Part shown: in pieces, positions 41,807 to 49,664 of the stretch
Layout: each line of letters opens with the position of its first letter
Numbering within the stretch: position 1 is the stretch's first letter
Assembly (NCBI RefSeq): GCF_029240215.1
Contig: NZ_JARBTK010000005.1
Coordinates: forward strand, 124,015-188,014
From: Chryseobacterium sp.
Lineage (GTDB): Bacteria > Bacteroidota > Bacteroidia > Flavobacteriales > Weeksellaceae
DNA: 64,000 nucleotides
Direction: 5' to 3'
Notes under the pieces: model-generated
What the model was told of the DNA's origin: nothing
Database searches by the model: none
Seen by the model: the letters and a program-made list of their open reading frames with translations, nothing else
Made by a program: the position numbers and the translations under genes

Positions 41807-43648
41807 TTATCTTTCTACTAATTCTTTCACCGTTTCACCATAGAAATCAGTGTGTGAAGTTTTAACCTGCAGCAATTGATACCATTTTCTAAAAGCTCCT
41901 ACGAATACAATCAACATTAAAACCATCGCAACAACAGCCAAACTTGCCAGTAAATACTGTCCTTTCGGAATATAAATATCTGTAACCTGAATATAGCCTG
42001 CCCAGAAAGTAATGATTGCCATAAAAACTCCCGGAATTGCTGAGCAAAGTGCATATTTTCCTCGATTAAGACGTATGAGCATCGTTGTGCAGACAATCAA
42101 TCCACAAGCTGCGAGAAGCTGATTACTGATTCCAAATAATGGCCAAATGCTGCTTACATTTCCAGTGAAGACTAAATATCCCCAAGCAAAAGTAAATAGT
42201 AAACTGCTGATAATAATTCCGGGAATCCAGTTTTTATCATTGAATTTTGGAATGACAGAACCCAGCATTTCCTGTAAGAAAAATCTTCCGACTCTTGTTC
42301 CTGCATCAATCGCAGTCAAAATAAATACTGCCTCAAACATGATCGCAAAATTGTACCAATAAGCAGTCAGTTGATCCATATAAGGAATTTTATTGAAAAT
42401 ATGAGCCATACCTACTGCAAGCGAAACGGCTCCACCAGTTCTTCCGTGAAGATCAATTCCTATTTTTTCTGAATAATAATTAATGTCAACTCCGTGTAGC
42501 GAAGGATGCGCAGTCAAGAATGCGTCATAAGTATCTTTCGGAGTATTGATTGCGAAATAATCTCCCGGCATTAATGTGCATGCAGCAATTAATGCCATCA
42601 AGGCTACAAAACCTTCAACAAGCATTGCACCGTAACCTACAAAAAGAATTTCTCTTTCTTTATTCAGCATTTTTGGTGTTGTTCCCGTTGCAATGACTGC
42701 GTGAAAGCCTGAGATAGCTCCACAAGCAATAACGATGAAAATGAATGGTAAAACCGGACCTCCAATTACGGGACCTCCACCGTGAATAAATTCCGTCAAA
42801 GCAGGCATCTGTACAGTCGGGTGAATAAATATCACACCAATTGCTAACATAATAATCGTTCCGATTTTAAGGTATGTTGAAAGATAATCTCTCGGAACCA
42901 AAAGCAACCAAACCGGAAGTACAGAAGCTAAAAATCCGTATAAAGGAATAGCAATGGAGATTGTTGTAAGATCCCACGAAAACATATTGTTCATCGTTTC
43001 ATTCTGCATCAGACTGTGTCCGCCGATGATTCCTGCAATCAATAAGATACCTCCCAAAATACTTGCAAACGTCACCGAATTTTTTCTGTAGCGCATTATT
43101 AATCCCATAATAATAGCAATCGGCATTGTAATGACCACTGTAAATAATGACCAAGATGCTTCATGCATTGCATTGATACAGGCAAGTGAAAGTCCCGCAA
43201 GAGTTAAAATTAAAATAAATAAAATAGCAAAACCGGCAACTGTTCCTGTGGTTTTTCCGATTTCTTTTGAGGCAATTGTTGCTAAACTTTGCCCTTTATG
43301 TCGTACTGAAGCAAAAAGTACCACCATATCATGAACTCCGCCTCCTAAAACGCACCCGATTAAGATCCACATTGCTCCCGGCAAATATCCGAACTGTGCT
43401 GCCAAAACAGGTCCGACTAAAGGTCCTGCTGCAGCAATTGCGGCAAAGTGATGTCCGAAAAGTACATTTTTGTTGGTTGGAACGTAATCTTTACCGTCTG
43501 CAAATTCCAGTGCGGGAGTTGTGTTTTTGTCGTTCAAACGCAGCACTTTATTGGCTAAATAAATTCCGTAAAAGCGGTACGCAATTGCAAAAATCAGTAT
43601 CGAAGTGAATACCAATGTCAATGCATTAATTCCATTTAGAAATTCCAT
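41807..43648 (-). CDS. cstA: Carbon starvation protein A (CstA), pyruvate/peptide transporter
   Basis: The 613-residue, about 16-helix protein has the CstA hallmarks: PTNKNVLFGHHFAAIAAAGPLVGPVLAAQFGYLP near the N-terminus, GGGVHDMVVLFASVRHKGQSL and IACGAISGFHAVIATGTTPKM. CstA-family carriers take up pyruvate or peptides under carbon limitation. The length falls short of E. coli CstA (701) by trimming at the ends, which is usual for the shorter family branch. The regulator pair (BtsSR/YpdAB-like) is not next to it. Confidence 0.92.
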   Translation of the reverse strand: MEFLNGINALTLVFTSILIFAIAYRFYGIYLANKVLRLNDKNTTPALEFADGKDYVPTNKNVLFGHHFAAIAAAGPLVGPVLAAQFGYLPGAMWILIGCVLGGGVHDMVVLFASVRHKGQSLATIASKEIGKTTGTVAGFAILFILILTLAGLSLACINAMHEASWSLFTVVITMPIAIIMGLIMRYRKNSVTFASILGGILLIAGIIGGHSLMQNETMNNMFSWDLTTISIAIPLYGFLASVLPVWLLLVPRDYLSTYLKIGTIIMLAIGVIFIHPTVQMPALTEFIHGGGPVIGGPVLPFIFIVIACGAISGFHAVIATGTTPKMLNKEREILFVGYGAMLVEGFVALMALIAACTLMPGDYFAINTPKDTYDAFLTAHPSLHGVDINYYSEKIGIDLHGRTGGAVSLAVGMAHIFNKIPYMDQLTAYWYNFAIMFEAVFILTAIDAGTRVGRFFLQEMLGSVIPKFNDKNWIPGIIISSLLFTFAWGYLVFTGNVSSIWPLFGISNQLLAACGLIVCTTMLIRLNRGKYALCSAIPGVFMAIITFWAGYIQVTDIYIPKGQYLLASLAVVAMVLMLIVFVGAFRKWYQLLQVKTSHTDFYGETVKELVER

Positions 43649-43921
43649 ATTATTTTTTGTTTTTATATGAATAAATATTGGGTTATTTAATCTTTTCTTT
43701 GAAAATAATTTAAAGATTTGACCAAGGTACTTATTTTAAGAATAAATTTTAATAATATGTATATCAATTTAGCAAAGTTCTTTTATTTGAGTTATTTAAT
43801 TATTTAATTCACTGAAAATTAAATATTTATTTTTATGCTTCTTTATGAAACTATATTTGCTTTTATAATGAACTTTAAATCTGTTTTTTTTGTAAAATAA
43901 TGAAATTAAAATGGATAGTTT

Positions 43922-45010
43922 TTAATTAATAACCGCATTTATTTTTTGCCATAAAACATCATCAAAATCAGAAAGTGCAAGATTTACATTATCCGCTGCA
44001 TTTCCCATTCTGATAATTACTATTTTTCTGCTTGGAACAACATATATTTTCTGATCATTCTTACCCAGAGCACAGTACATATCATCAGGAGCGTTCGGAA
44101 TAAGTTTTCCCGGAAACTGTAATTGAGATTGTGGCATATGATAGCTCGTTTTTCCGTTGAGCCACCATAAATAGCCGTAAGAAAGGTTAATGTTCTGAGA
44201 TGTGCTGGTTGCATTAGTGAAATAATTCGTATTGATGATCTGAGAACCATTCCAGTTTCCATTATTTAAAGCTAATAATCCGAAACGGGCCATGCTTCTC
44301 GTTGTGCTCCAGTAAACACTGTTGTCTCCGCTTTGAACCCAGCTTCCGGTCATTCCGATCTTGTCTCTCAGTTTTACATTAAAATACTCAGACCATGATT
44401 TTCCTGTAGCCTGCGAAACGACATCCTGCAATTTTACATACACATTGTGATAAGCCCATCTTGTTCCTGCATCAGCTTTATACTGAAGGTTAGCAGGGGT
44501 TACATCATCTCCCAAACTGTCATCAAGTCCGGAAGTCATGGTTAAGAGATTTTTGCAGGTGATCAGATTTTCTTTGGCGAGGGGTTCGCTTGTCCAGCCG
44601 TTTCCGATGTAATCTGAAACTTTATTATTGATGTTGATAAATCCTTCCTGCTCAGCAATTCCTGTGACAGTTGAGGTTAAGGTTTTTCCTGCACTTGCCC
44701 AATACCATGTGGATGTGGAAGTGTGAGAATCAAAATAATTTTCCATCACGATTCTTCCGTTTTGAAGGATCATAAAGCTTTTTGAATTTTTAGTCTGAAG
44801 ATAATTCAGTAAGTCCTGAACTTTAGATTGATTCCAGCCCAAATTGCTGATAGATTTTGTTTCCCAGTCATTGCTGTTGGATGGCGGAAAATACATAGAC
44901 TCTGTGGTTTCCGGATTTTGTGGTTGAGGTTGCTCTGCAGAATCATCCGAACTGCAGGATACAAACACAATAGAAACTATAAAAGCTGAAAGTAAATTTT
45001 TAAGATTCAT
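43922..45010 (-). CDS. Serine hydrolase lipoprotein (beta-lactamase/class C PBP-like)
   Basis: The 362-residue protein has a lipoprotein signal (FIVSIVFVSCSSDD, Cys at about residue 19). The catalytic motifs are WASAGKTLTSTV (SxxK, Ser and Lys) and YHNVYVKLQDV (YxN). It is of the class C beta-lactamase/esterase fold used by DD-peptidases and esterases; beta-lactamase activity is not implied. A third HxG-like motif is not obvious. It is followed upstream by another secreted hydrolase gene on the same strand. Confidence 0.85.
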   Translation of the reverse strand: MNLKNLLSAFIVSIVFVSCSSDDSAEQPQPQNPETTESMYFPPSNSNDWETKSISNLGWNQSKVQDLLNYLQTKNSKSFMILQNGRIVMENYFDSHTSTSTWYWASAGKTLTSTVTGIAEQEGFININNKVSDYIGNGWTSEPLAKENLITCKNLLTMTSGLDDSLGDDVTPANLQYKADAGTRWAYHNVYVKLQDVVSQATGKSWSEYFNVKLRDKIGMTGSWVQSGDNSVYWSTTRSMARFGLLALNNGNWNGSQIINTNYFTNATSTSQNINLSYGYLWWLNGKTSYHMPQSQLQFPGKLIPNAPDDMYCALGKNDQKIYVVPSRKIVIIRMGNAADNVNLALSDFDDVLWQKINAVIN

Positions 45011-45112
45011 ATGGAATTAGTTTTAATTATGATTTTTAGATGTGCAAAATTGTAATTAGTTAATTCCTGAATATTAAAATTGCTTTTTTTAACGATTAAT
45101 AGAAAAACGGAT

Positions 45113-46111
45113 TTATTTTTTGTGGGCAATAATAAAACTGACCATTGCGTCATTTAGTTCATTCTGATAAGTAACATCGGTAGTTTTAAAACCATGATCT
45201 CCTTTTTTAACGACAATTAAAGAGTTTTCGGTCTGGTTTTTTTTAAGCATTTTTCTTAGCCTTTTCGAATGTCTTATTGGGGCAATTTTATCTTTGTTTC
45301 CATGTAAAATTAAGGTTGGAACCGTATGCTCAGTATAATTAAGCGGTGAAATTGTTTTACAAACTTCAATCACTTTTTTTCTGTTAGTTCTGATATCATA
45401 ACCGGTGATTCCTTTTGCCAGTTTGGTTCGGATATCAATTATTTTTTTTGAAATTAAACCGACAATAAAAAGTAAAGGTTTTGGGGCTCTTGTGTGAAGA
45501 AGTCTGTTCATATCAGTTGGGCCGAAATTATCAACCACATAATTAACTTTTCCTGAATATTTCGAAAGTTCAGGATCGCCTATAAACTCATTATCCTCAG
45601 TATAAGCCGATAAAAGAGAAAGATGAGCACCTGCAGAAACTCCCCAAAAACCGATATTGTCAGGATCAAATCCGTATTGTTCGGCACTTTTCCGAATCCA
45701 TCTCACGACATCTTTGGTATCTTCCACAGGACCGGGGAAATGAATATCTTCACGCACCAAACGATAATTGGCACTGATGACGACAAAATCTTTTTCTACA
45801 AGTTTTAAAATTGTTTTTTCTATATAATTATCAGCATTTATCAATTTATCACCTTCTACCCAAGCTCCACCGTGAAGATAGACGACAACCGGAAGTTTTT
45901 TTTGTGAAGAATTTTTAGGTCGGTAAATATCGAGTAAAATAGAATTTCCCTTACCATCCTTTTTATAACTGACGTCTTCAGTGACTTCAGTTTTTTCTTG
46001 CAGAAGTTCACTTTTTGGCTTTTGTGCAAAGATGAATGTTGAAATGAAGAGAATAAAAAACAGGTTTATAAAAAACCTGCAGATATGAGTGTTGTTAGCT
46101 GATAAATTCAT
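45113..46111 (-). CDS. Secreted alpha/beta hydrolase (BD-FAE-like esterase)
   Basis: The 332-residue protein starts with an N-terminal hydrophobic signal (FFINLFFILFISTFIFAQ) and has YLHGGAWVEGDKLI (oxyanion HGGAW), GFWGVSAGAHLSLL (GxSxG, Ser at about residue 160), LILHGNKDKIAP with the acid and GDHGFK with the His. It is an esterase of the same clan as 40904; the substrate is unknown. It lies between the lipoprotein hydrolase and DUF3037 genes, transcribed the same way. Confidence 0.85.
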   Translation of the reverse strand: MNLSANNTHICRFFINLFFILFISTFIFAQKPKSELLQEKTEVTEDVSYKKDGKGNSILLDIYRPKNSSQKKLPVVVYLHGGAWVEGDKLINADNYIEKTILKLVEKDFVVISANYRLVREDIHFPGPVEDTKDVVRWIRKSAEQYGFDPDNIGFWGVSAGAHLSLLSAYTEDNEFIGDPELSKYSGKVNYVVDNFGPTDMNRLLHTRAPKPLLFIVGLISKKIIDIRTKLAKGITGYDIRTNRKKVIEVCKTISPLNYTEHTVPTLILHGNKDKIAPIRHSKRLRKMLKKNQTENSLIVVKKGDHGFKTTDVTYQNELNDAMVSFIIAHKK

Positions 46112-46130
46112 AAATAAATTTGAAAAGGTG

Positions 46131-46514
46131 TTATTTTACTAACTCTTCAAAAAGTTTACCAAAAGTTTTCTCCAGGTCTTTAGATTTTCCCGGATGAGGT
46201 CTTGAAGTTTGCACTACTGCACTTCGCACCGCCGTCAACCAGCGGAACCTGTCTGGAATATCCATCTGTGCAACAGGACCGCCATCTTTGGCTCCGTTGG
46301 CAATTTTCTGAAAACTTTCTAAATTTTGAATGATGTCATCATAATCTAGCTTACTTTTGATCAGCCTGAATTTATCCGGACATAAATAAAATTCTACTCT
46401 GATATATTTTTCTTTTTTAGAAAACATAATCAACCCAATGTTGAAAAATTCTTCTCTTTCAACCTTTGGAACCAAGCGTATTACGGCGTATTCGTATATT
46501 TTATCTTCTTGCAT
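46131..46514 (-). CDS. DUF3037 family protein
   Basis: The 127-residue protein matches the family pattern YEYAVIRLVPKVEREEFFNIGLIMFSKKEKYI, then GPVAQMDIPDRFRWLTAVRSAVVQTSRPHPG, and a C-terminal helix. Its function is unknown. Its first 14 bases overlap the end of the HipA-like kinase gene, so the two must be translated from one mRNA. In databases the DUF3037 gene is often paired with a HipA-like protein, from memory. Confidence 0.85.
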   Translation of the reverse strand: MQEDKIYEYAVIRLVPKVEREEFFNIGLIMFSKKEKYIRVEFYLCPDKFRLIKSKLDYDDIIQNLESFQKIANGAKDGGPVAQMDIPDRFRWLTAVRSAVVQTSRPHPGKSKDLEKTFGKLFEELVK

Positions 46515-47274
46515 TTTTGGCTTCGTTTACAAAGATTTGGGAATTTTCTAATCGTGTTTTCATAAAGTTAAAATACACTTCACGAATTTCATCCGGACTT
46601 TCTTCAGCATCGTCCCAATGCAGCCAATCTTGAGGTATCAGATTAACAATTGTTCTGAAAATTTCATCATTTAAAACTTCATGGGCAAACTTCTCCGCTT
46701 TATCAAGCATTGTCGCCTGAGGTAATAAAACGTGATCTTTCACATATTTAAAAGGCGTTTTTGCAGCCGTATCAAAATTCTGCCACGAATGATGAAAATA
46801 AAATGATGCACCGTTATCAATCACCCACAATTCTTTATGCCACATCAAAAGATTTGTATTTTTGAAAGTACGGTCAATATTGGTGATAAATGCATCCATC
46901 CAGACAATTTTTGAAGCGAGAAGCGGATCAACTTTAATGCTTGAATCAAATGCAATAGATTCTGAAAGATAATGCAAACCTAAGTTGAGACCTTCAGAAA
47001 ATTTAAGCAAATCCTGAATCTCTTCATCAGCTTCCGTTCTTCCGAAATCTACATCGAGGTTTGCAAAAACCAGCTCTGGAATTTTTAAGCCTAAGGCTTC
47101 TGTGATTTTTCCTCCTAAAAGTTCGGAAATCAGCATTTTTACTCCATGACCGGCACCACGGAATTTTAAAACATACTTAAAATCGTCATCAGCTTCCGCC
47201 AAAGCAGGCAGCGAACCACCTTCTCTCAAAGGAAGAATGTATCGTATTACTGTAACCGTTCTTAAATCCAACAT
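46501..47274 (-). CDS. HipA-like kinase
   Basis: The 257-residue protein has a HipA-type kinase core without the usual N-terminal domain: KYVLKFRGAGHGVKMLISELLGG (ATP-binding Lys in YVLKF), MDAFITNIDRTFKNTNLL (catalytic loop, Asp/Asn) and WVIDNGASFYFHHS (metal-binding DNGA). HipA phosphorylates translation factors, but this compact form is only distantly related. No HipB-type antitoxin is beside it; DUF3037 takes that place with a 14-bp overlap. A TATTTTTG box lies exactly 4 nt before ATG, so the mRNA is likely leaderless. Confidence 0.75.
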   Translation of the reverse strand: MLDLRTVTVIRYILPLREGGSLPALAEADDDFKYVLKFRGAGHGVKMLISELLGGKITEALGLKIPELVFANLDVDFGRTEADEEIQDLLKFSEGLNLGLHYLSESIAFDSSIKVDPLLASKIVWMDAFITNIDRTFKNTNLLMWHKELWVIDNGASFYFHHSWQNFDTAAKTPFKYVKDHVLLPQATMLDKAEKFAHEVLNDEIFRTIVNLIPQDWLHWDDAEESPDEIREVYFNFMKTRLENSQIFVNEAKNARR

Positions 47275-47278
47275 ACCG

Positions 47279-47286
47279 CAAAAATA
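47279..47286 (-). promoter_or_regulatory. -7 promoter box (TATTTTTG) of the HipA-like kinase, leaderless-type
   Basis: On the minus strand TATTTTTG ends 4 nt before the ATG at 47274. Confidence 0.5.
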
Positions 47287-47367
47287 AGATTTTACTTTGT
47301 GTTTAATTCTATTTATCCTATTTTTAAGCTGAAAAAATTGTTTAATGTTCTACTGATTATGCGTAAA

Positions 47368-47440
47368 GTTTGTCATTCCGTAGGAATCTAAGCAGCAATT
47401 TTAGTTTAAAAAATAATCTAGATTCCTCCGGAATGACAAA
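47368..47440. repeat. Dispersed palindromic repeat, copy 3
   Basis: GTTTGTCATTCCGTAGGAAT at the left arm pairs with ATTCCTCCGGAATGACAAA at the right. It lies in the 195-bp gap between divergent promoters (HipA-like kinase and 47470 hydrolase). Confidence 0.85.
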
Positions 47441-47469
47441 AAATGGATATTAACATTACATAAAAAAAT

Positions 47470-48318
47470 ATGAACATCACAAAAAACCTCAACATACAAC
47501 TCTCAAATCCCGACACCAAAGATTTTCTTGCCGATGCATTTTATTCTGAAACTGATGGCAAATTTCCTTTGGTGATTTTCGTTCACGGTTATAAAGGCTA
47601 CAAAGATTGGGGTGCGTGGAATTTAATGGCGGAAAAGCTTGCGGAAGCAGGTTTTTTCTTTGTTAAATTTAATTTTTCGCACAACGGAACCACAATTGTA
47701 AATCCAACAGAATTTGATGATCTGAAAGCTTTTGGTGAAAATAATTATTCAAAAGAACTTTCAGATTTGGGTTTTGTGATCAATCATTTTACAAAAGACC
47801 CGAAAGTTGATGATCAGAAAATTATTTTGATGGGTCACAGCAGAGGCGGAGGGGTTTCTATCGTGAAAACTTGTGAAGATGAAAGGATCAACGCTCTGAT
47901 CACTTTAGCAAGTGTAGATACTTTAGAAAGATTCCCAAAAGGTGACGGTCTTGAAGAGTGGAAAAATAAAGGGGTTTATTATGTAGAAAATGCAAGAACA
48001 AAACAGGAAATGCCACATTATTATCAGTTTTATGAAGATTTTAAAAATAATGAACACCGTTTTGATGTTGAGCGTTCAATGGAAATGGCAAAAGCTCATG
48101 TTTTAATTATTCATGGAACAAATGATGAAGGTGTGAATATGAAAAATGCCGAACATCTTCATATTTTACATCCCAATTCAGAATTATTTTTAATCGAAAA
48201 TGGAAATCATGTTTTCGGTGCCAAAGAACCGTGGATAGAAGATAATTTGCCTGTAGATTTGAATGCTGTGGTTGAGAAATGTATTGGGTTTATTAATGAT
48301 AAAATTGTGAATGAATAA
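47470..48318 (+). CDS. Alpha/beta hydrolase (dienelactone hydrolase-like), cytosolic
   Basis: The 282-residue protein lacks a signal peptide. FVHGYKGYKDWGAWNLM carries the oxyanion HGxxG-type loop, LMGHSRGGGVSIV is the GxSxG elbow with Ser at about residue 126, LIIHGTNDEGV is near the acid and ENGNHVFG holds the His. It is in the BAAT/DLH-like group of cytosolic hydrolases; the substrate is unknown. Its 5' side has the dispersed repeat copy 3. Confidence 0.85.
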   Translation: MNITKNLNIQLSNPDTKDFLADAFYSETDGKFPLVIFVHGYKGYKDWGAWNLMAEKLAEAGFFFVKFNFSHNGTTIVNPTEFDDLKAFGENNYSKELSDLGFVINHFTKDPKVDDQKIILMGHSRGGGVSIVKTCEDERINALITLASVDTLERFPKGDGLEEWKNKGVYYVENARTKQEMPHYYQFYEDFKNNEHRFDVERSMEMAKAHVLIIHGTNDEGVNMKNAEHLHILHPNSELFLIENGNHVFGAKEPWIEDNLPVDLNAVVEKCIGFINDKIVNE

Positions 48319-48433
48319 ATTAAAAATATTTATTTTTCAATCATTTGGGAAAAACATTTGTAATCTGACTTGATTTTCAATTATTTTTAATAATTTAGTC
48401 AATACGTTAAACAAATACCAAAACAAATTTATT

Positions 48434-48649
48434 ATGAAGAAATTAAACTTAAAAAATGCTCAAAAATTAAGCAGAGAAGCACAAAAAAACATTTCAGGAG
48501 GAGATAAGGTTTTACAATGTAACTTAAGTGGTTGCTTTGATAATTATTTTAGTAATGGACAAGGTGGATGTGTTGTACCTCCCTGCGCACCGCCTAATTT
48601 AGGTACAGAAGTGGTAGATTCTCAAGGACGTTGGAAATGTTGTTACTAA
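48434..48649 (+). CDS. GG-leader, Cys-rich small peptide (bacteriocin-like)
   Basis: The 71-residue product has a leader LNLKNAQKLSREAQKNISGG ending at Gly-Gly, the type cleaved by a peptidase-containing ABC exporter, and a 47-residue core with Cys in LQCNLSGC, GGCVVPPCAPP and KCC. The six cysteines suggest disulfides or a modified core. No exporter, modification enzyme or immunity gene is adjacent, so any maturation machinery would be elsewhere. Similar orphans are common in Chryseobacterium, where they are annotated as bacteriocin-like. Confidence 0.7.
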   Translation: MKKLNLKNAQKLSREAQKNISGGDKVLQCNLSGCFDNYFSNGQGGCVVPPCAPPNLGTEVVDSQGRWKCCY

Positions 48650-48668
48650 AAGTCTGGTATTAAGAATA

Positions 48669-48698
48669 AAAAAGGAGTGAAAATTTTCACTCCTTTTA
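48669..48698. terminator. Bidirectional terminator after the GG-leader peptide
   Basis: AAAAGGAGTGAAAA / TTTTCACTCCTTTT perfect inverted repeat without a loop to speak of, with T and A tracts. Confidence 0.85.
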
Positions 48699-48708
48699 AT
48701 TTTGAAAT

Positions 48709-49530
48709 TTATCTGATTAATAATTTCCAAGCTTCTTCAATTTTACTTTCAAGCAAAAATTTCTGAGCTTCAAGATGAATATTTTCATCATCATGACAAG
48801 TTTCTGAAGGTAAAACTTCCACGTTGGCAAGCATTCCCAAATCGTTTCCTGTGAATACTTTGCTGTATTTTATAGCATCAGGAAGGAGATCAAAACCAAT
48901 CCCTTTTGTAACCAAAGGTTTCGGAACTTCAAAAAGATTGTTTTCATTATTTCTCGAATACCAGTTTCCGCCAAGTCGTGCAACCATATCGAGTTTCTTC
49001 TGATCTAAATTTCCTTCTTCATTTAGATATTCTTCACTGATATGAATTTTTTTAACCTCACAAATCACGAGATTTCCGGCGCCACCTTGATCTCCTAAAG
49101 ATTTTATTTCTAAAACTTTACATTCAAAATTGACAGGACATTCTTCAATCAGTTTTGGTTTCACTAAATCAGCATCTTTCATCGTCAATCCGGACTTGAT
49201 AAACTCATTCACTCCATCATCATATTCGGTTGAGGCTAAAGAAATCTGCTGTACAATAGGGAAATTAACCGTTCCAATGACAACTTCAGGAACTTCATAT
49301 ACATTTTCTAAAGTATGTTTTGTGGTATTGTCCCGAACTCTTCTTGATGGCGAAAAAATCAAAATCGGAGGAACCGTACTGAACATATTAAAGAAGCTGA
49401 ACGGCGATAAATTACTGTTTCCGTCCCTATCAACTGTTGAAGCCAGTGCAATTGGTCGTGGTGAAACGGCTGTTTGCATGATGGTTTGCAGTTGTACAGG
49501 AGTTATTTCGGATGGAATTACTGTTTTCAA
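48709..49530 (-). CDS. Flavin reductase family protein
   Basis: The 273-residue protein has the flavoredoxin-type FMN-binding split barrel: TAVSPRPIALASTVDRDGNSNLSPFSFFNMFSTVPPILIFSP (about residues 15-56). It should bind FMN and act as NAD(P)H:flavin oxidoreductase or a related electron carrier; the exact reaction is unknown. It sits at the 3' end of the tyrosine-degradation gene group on the same strand, a context seen often in Bacteroidota, so a role in that pathway is likely but unproven. Confidence 0.85.
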   Translation of the reverse strand: MKTVIPSEITPVQLQTIMQTAVSPRPIALASTVDRDGNSNLSPFSFFNMFSTVPPILIFSPSRRVRDNTTKHTLENVYEVPEVVIGTVNFPIVQQISLASTEYDDGVNEFIKSGLTMKDADLVKPKLIEECPVNFECKVLEIKSLGDQGGAGNLVICEVKKIHISEEYLNEEGNLDQKKLDMVARLGGNWYSRNNENNLFEVPKPLVTKGIGFDLLPDAIKYSKVFTGNDLGMLANVEVLPSETCHDDENIHLEAQKFLLESKIEEAWKLLIR

Positions 49531-49568
49531 AAATATTAATTTAAATTGGATATTTACGTATGTACTTC

Positions 49569-49636
49569 ATTTGTCATTCCTGAGGAATCATACAATATTG
49601 AACTATAATTGCTTGGATTCCTACGAAATGACAAAC
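49569..49636. repeat. Dispersed palindromic repeat, copy 4
   Basis: ATTTGTCATTCCTGAGGAAT at the left pairs with GGATTCCTACGAAATGACAAAC at the right. It lies between the flavin reductase and fahA genes. Confidence 0.8.
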
Positions 49637-49664
49637 TTGGTGAATATTATTTTGTATTTAAAAT

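Noticed and set aside
46501-47274. Calling the HipA-like pair a type II toxin-antitoxin system
   Set aside because: No HipB-type DNA-binding antitoxin is present and DUF3037 has no proven antitoxin role; the idea is left as a hypothesis.
48434-48649. Complete bacteriocin gene cluster
   Set aside because: No exporter, immunity or modification gene is adjacent; only the precursor-like peptide is supported.
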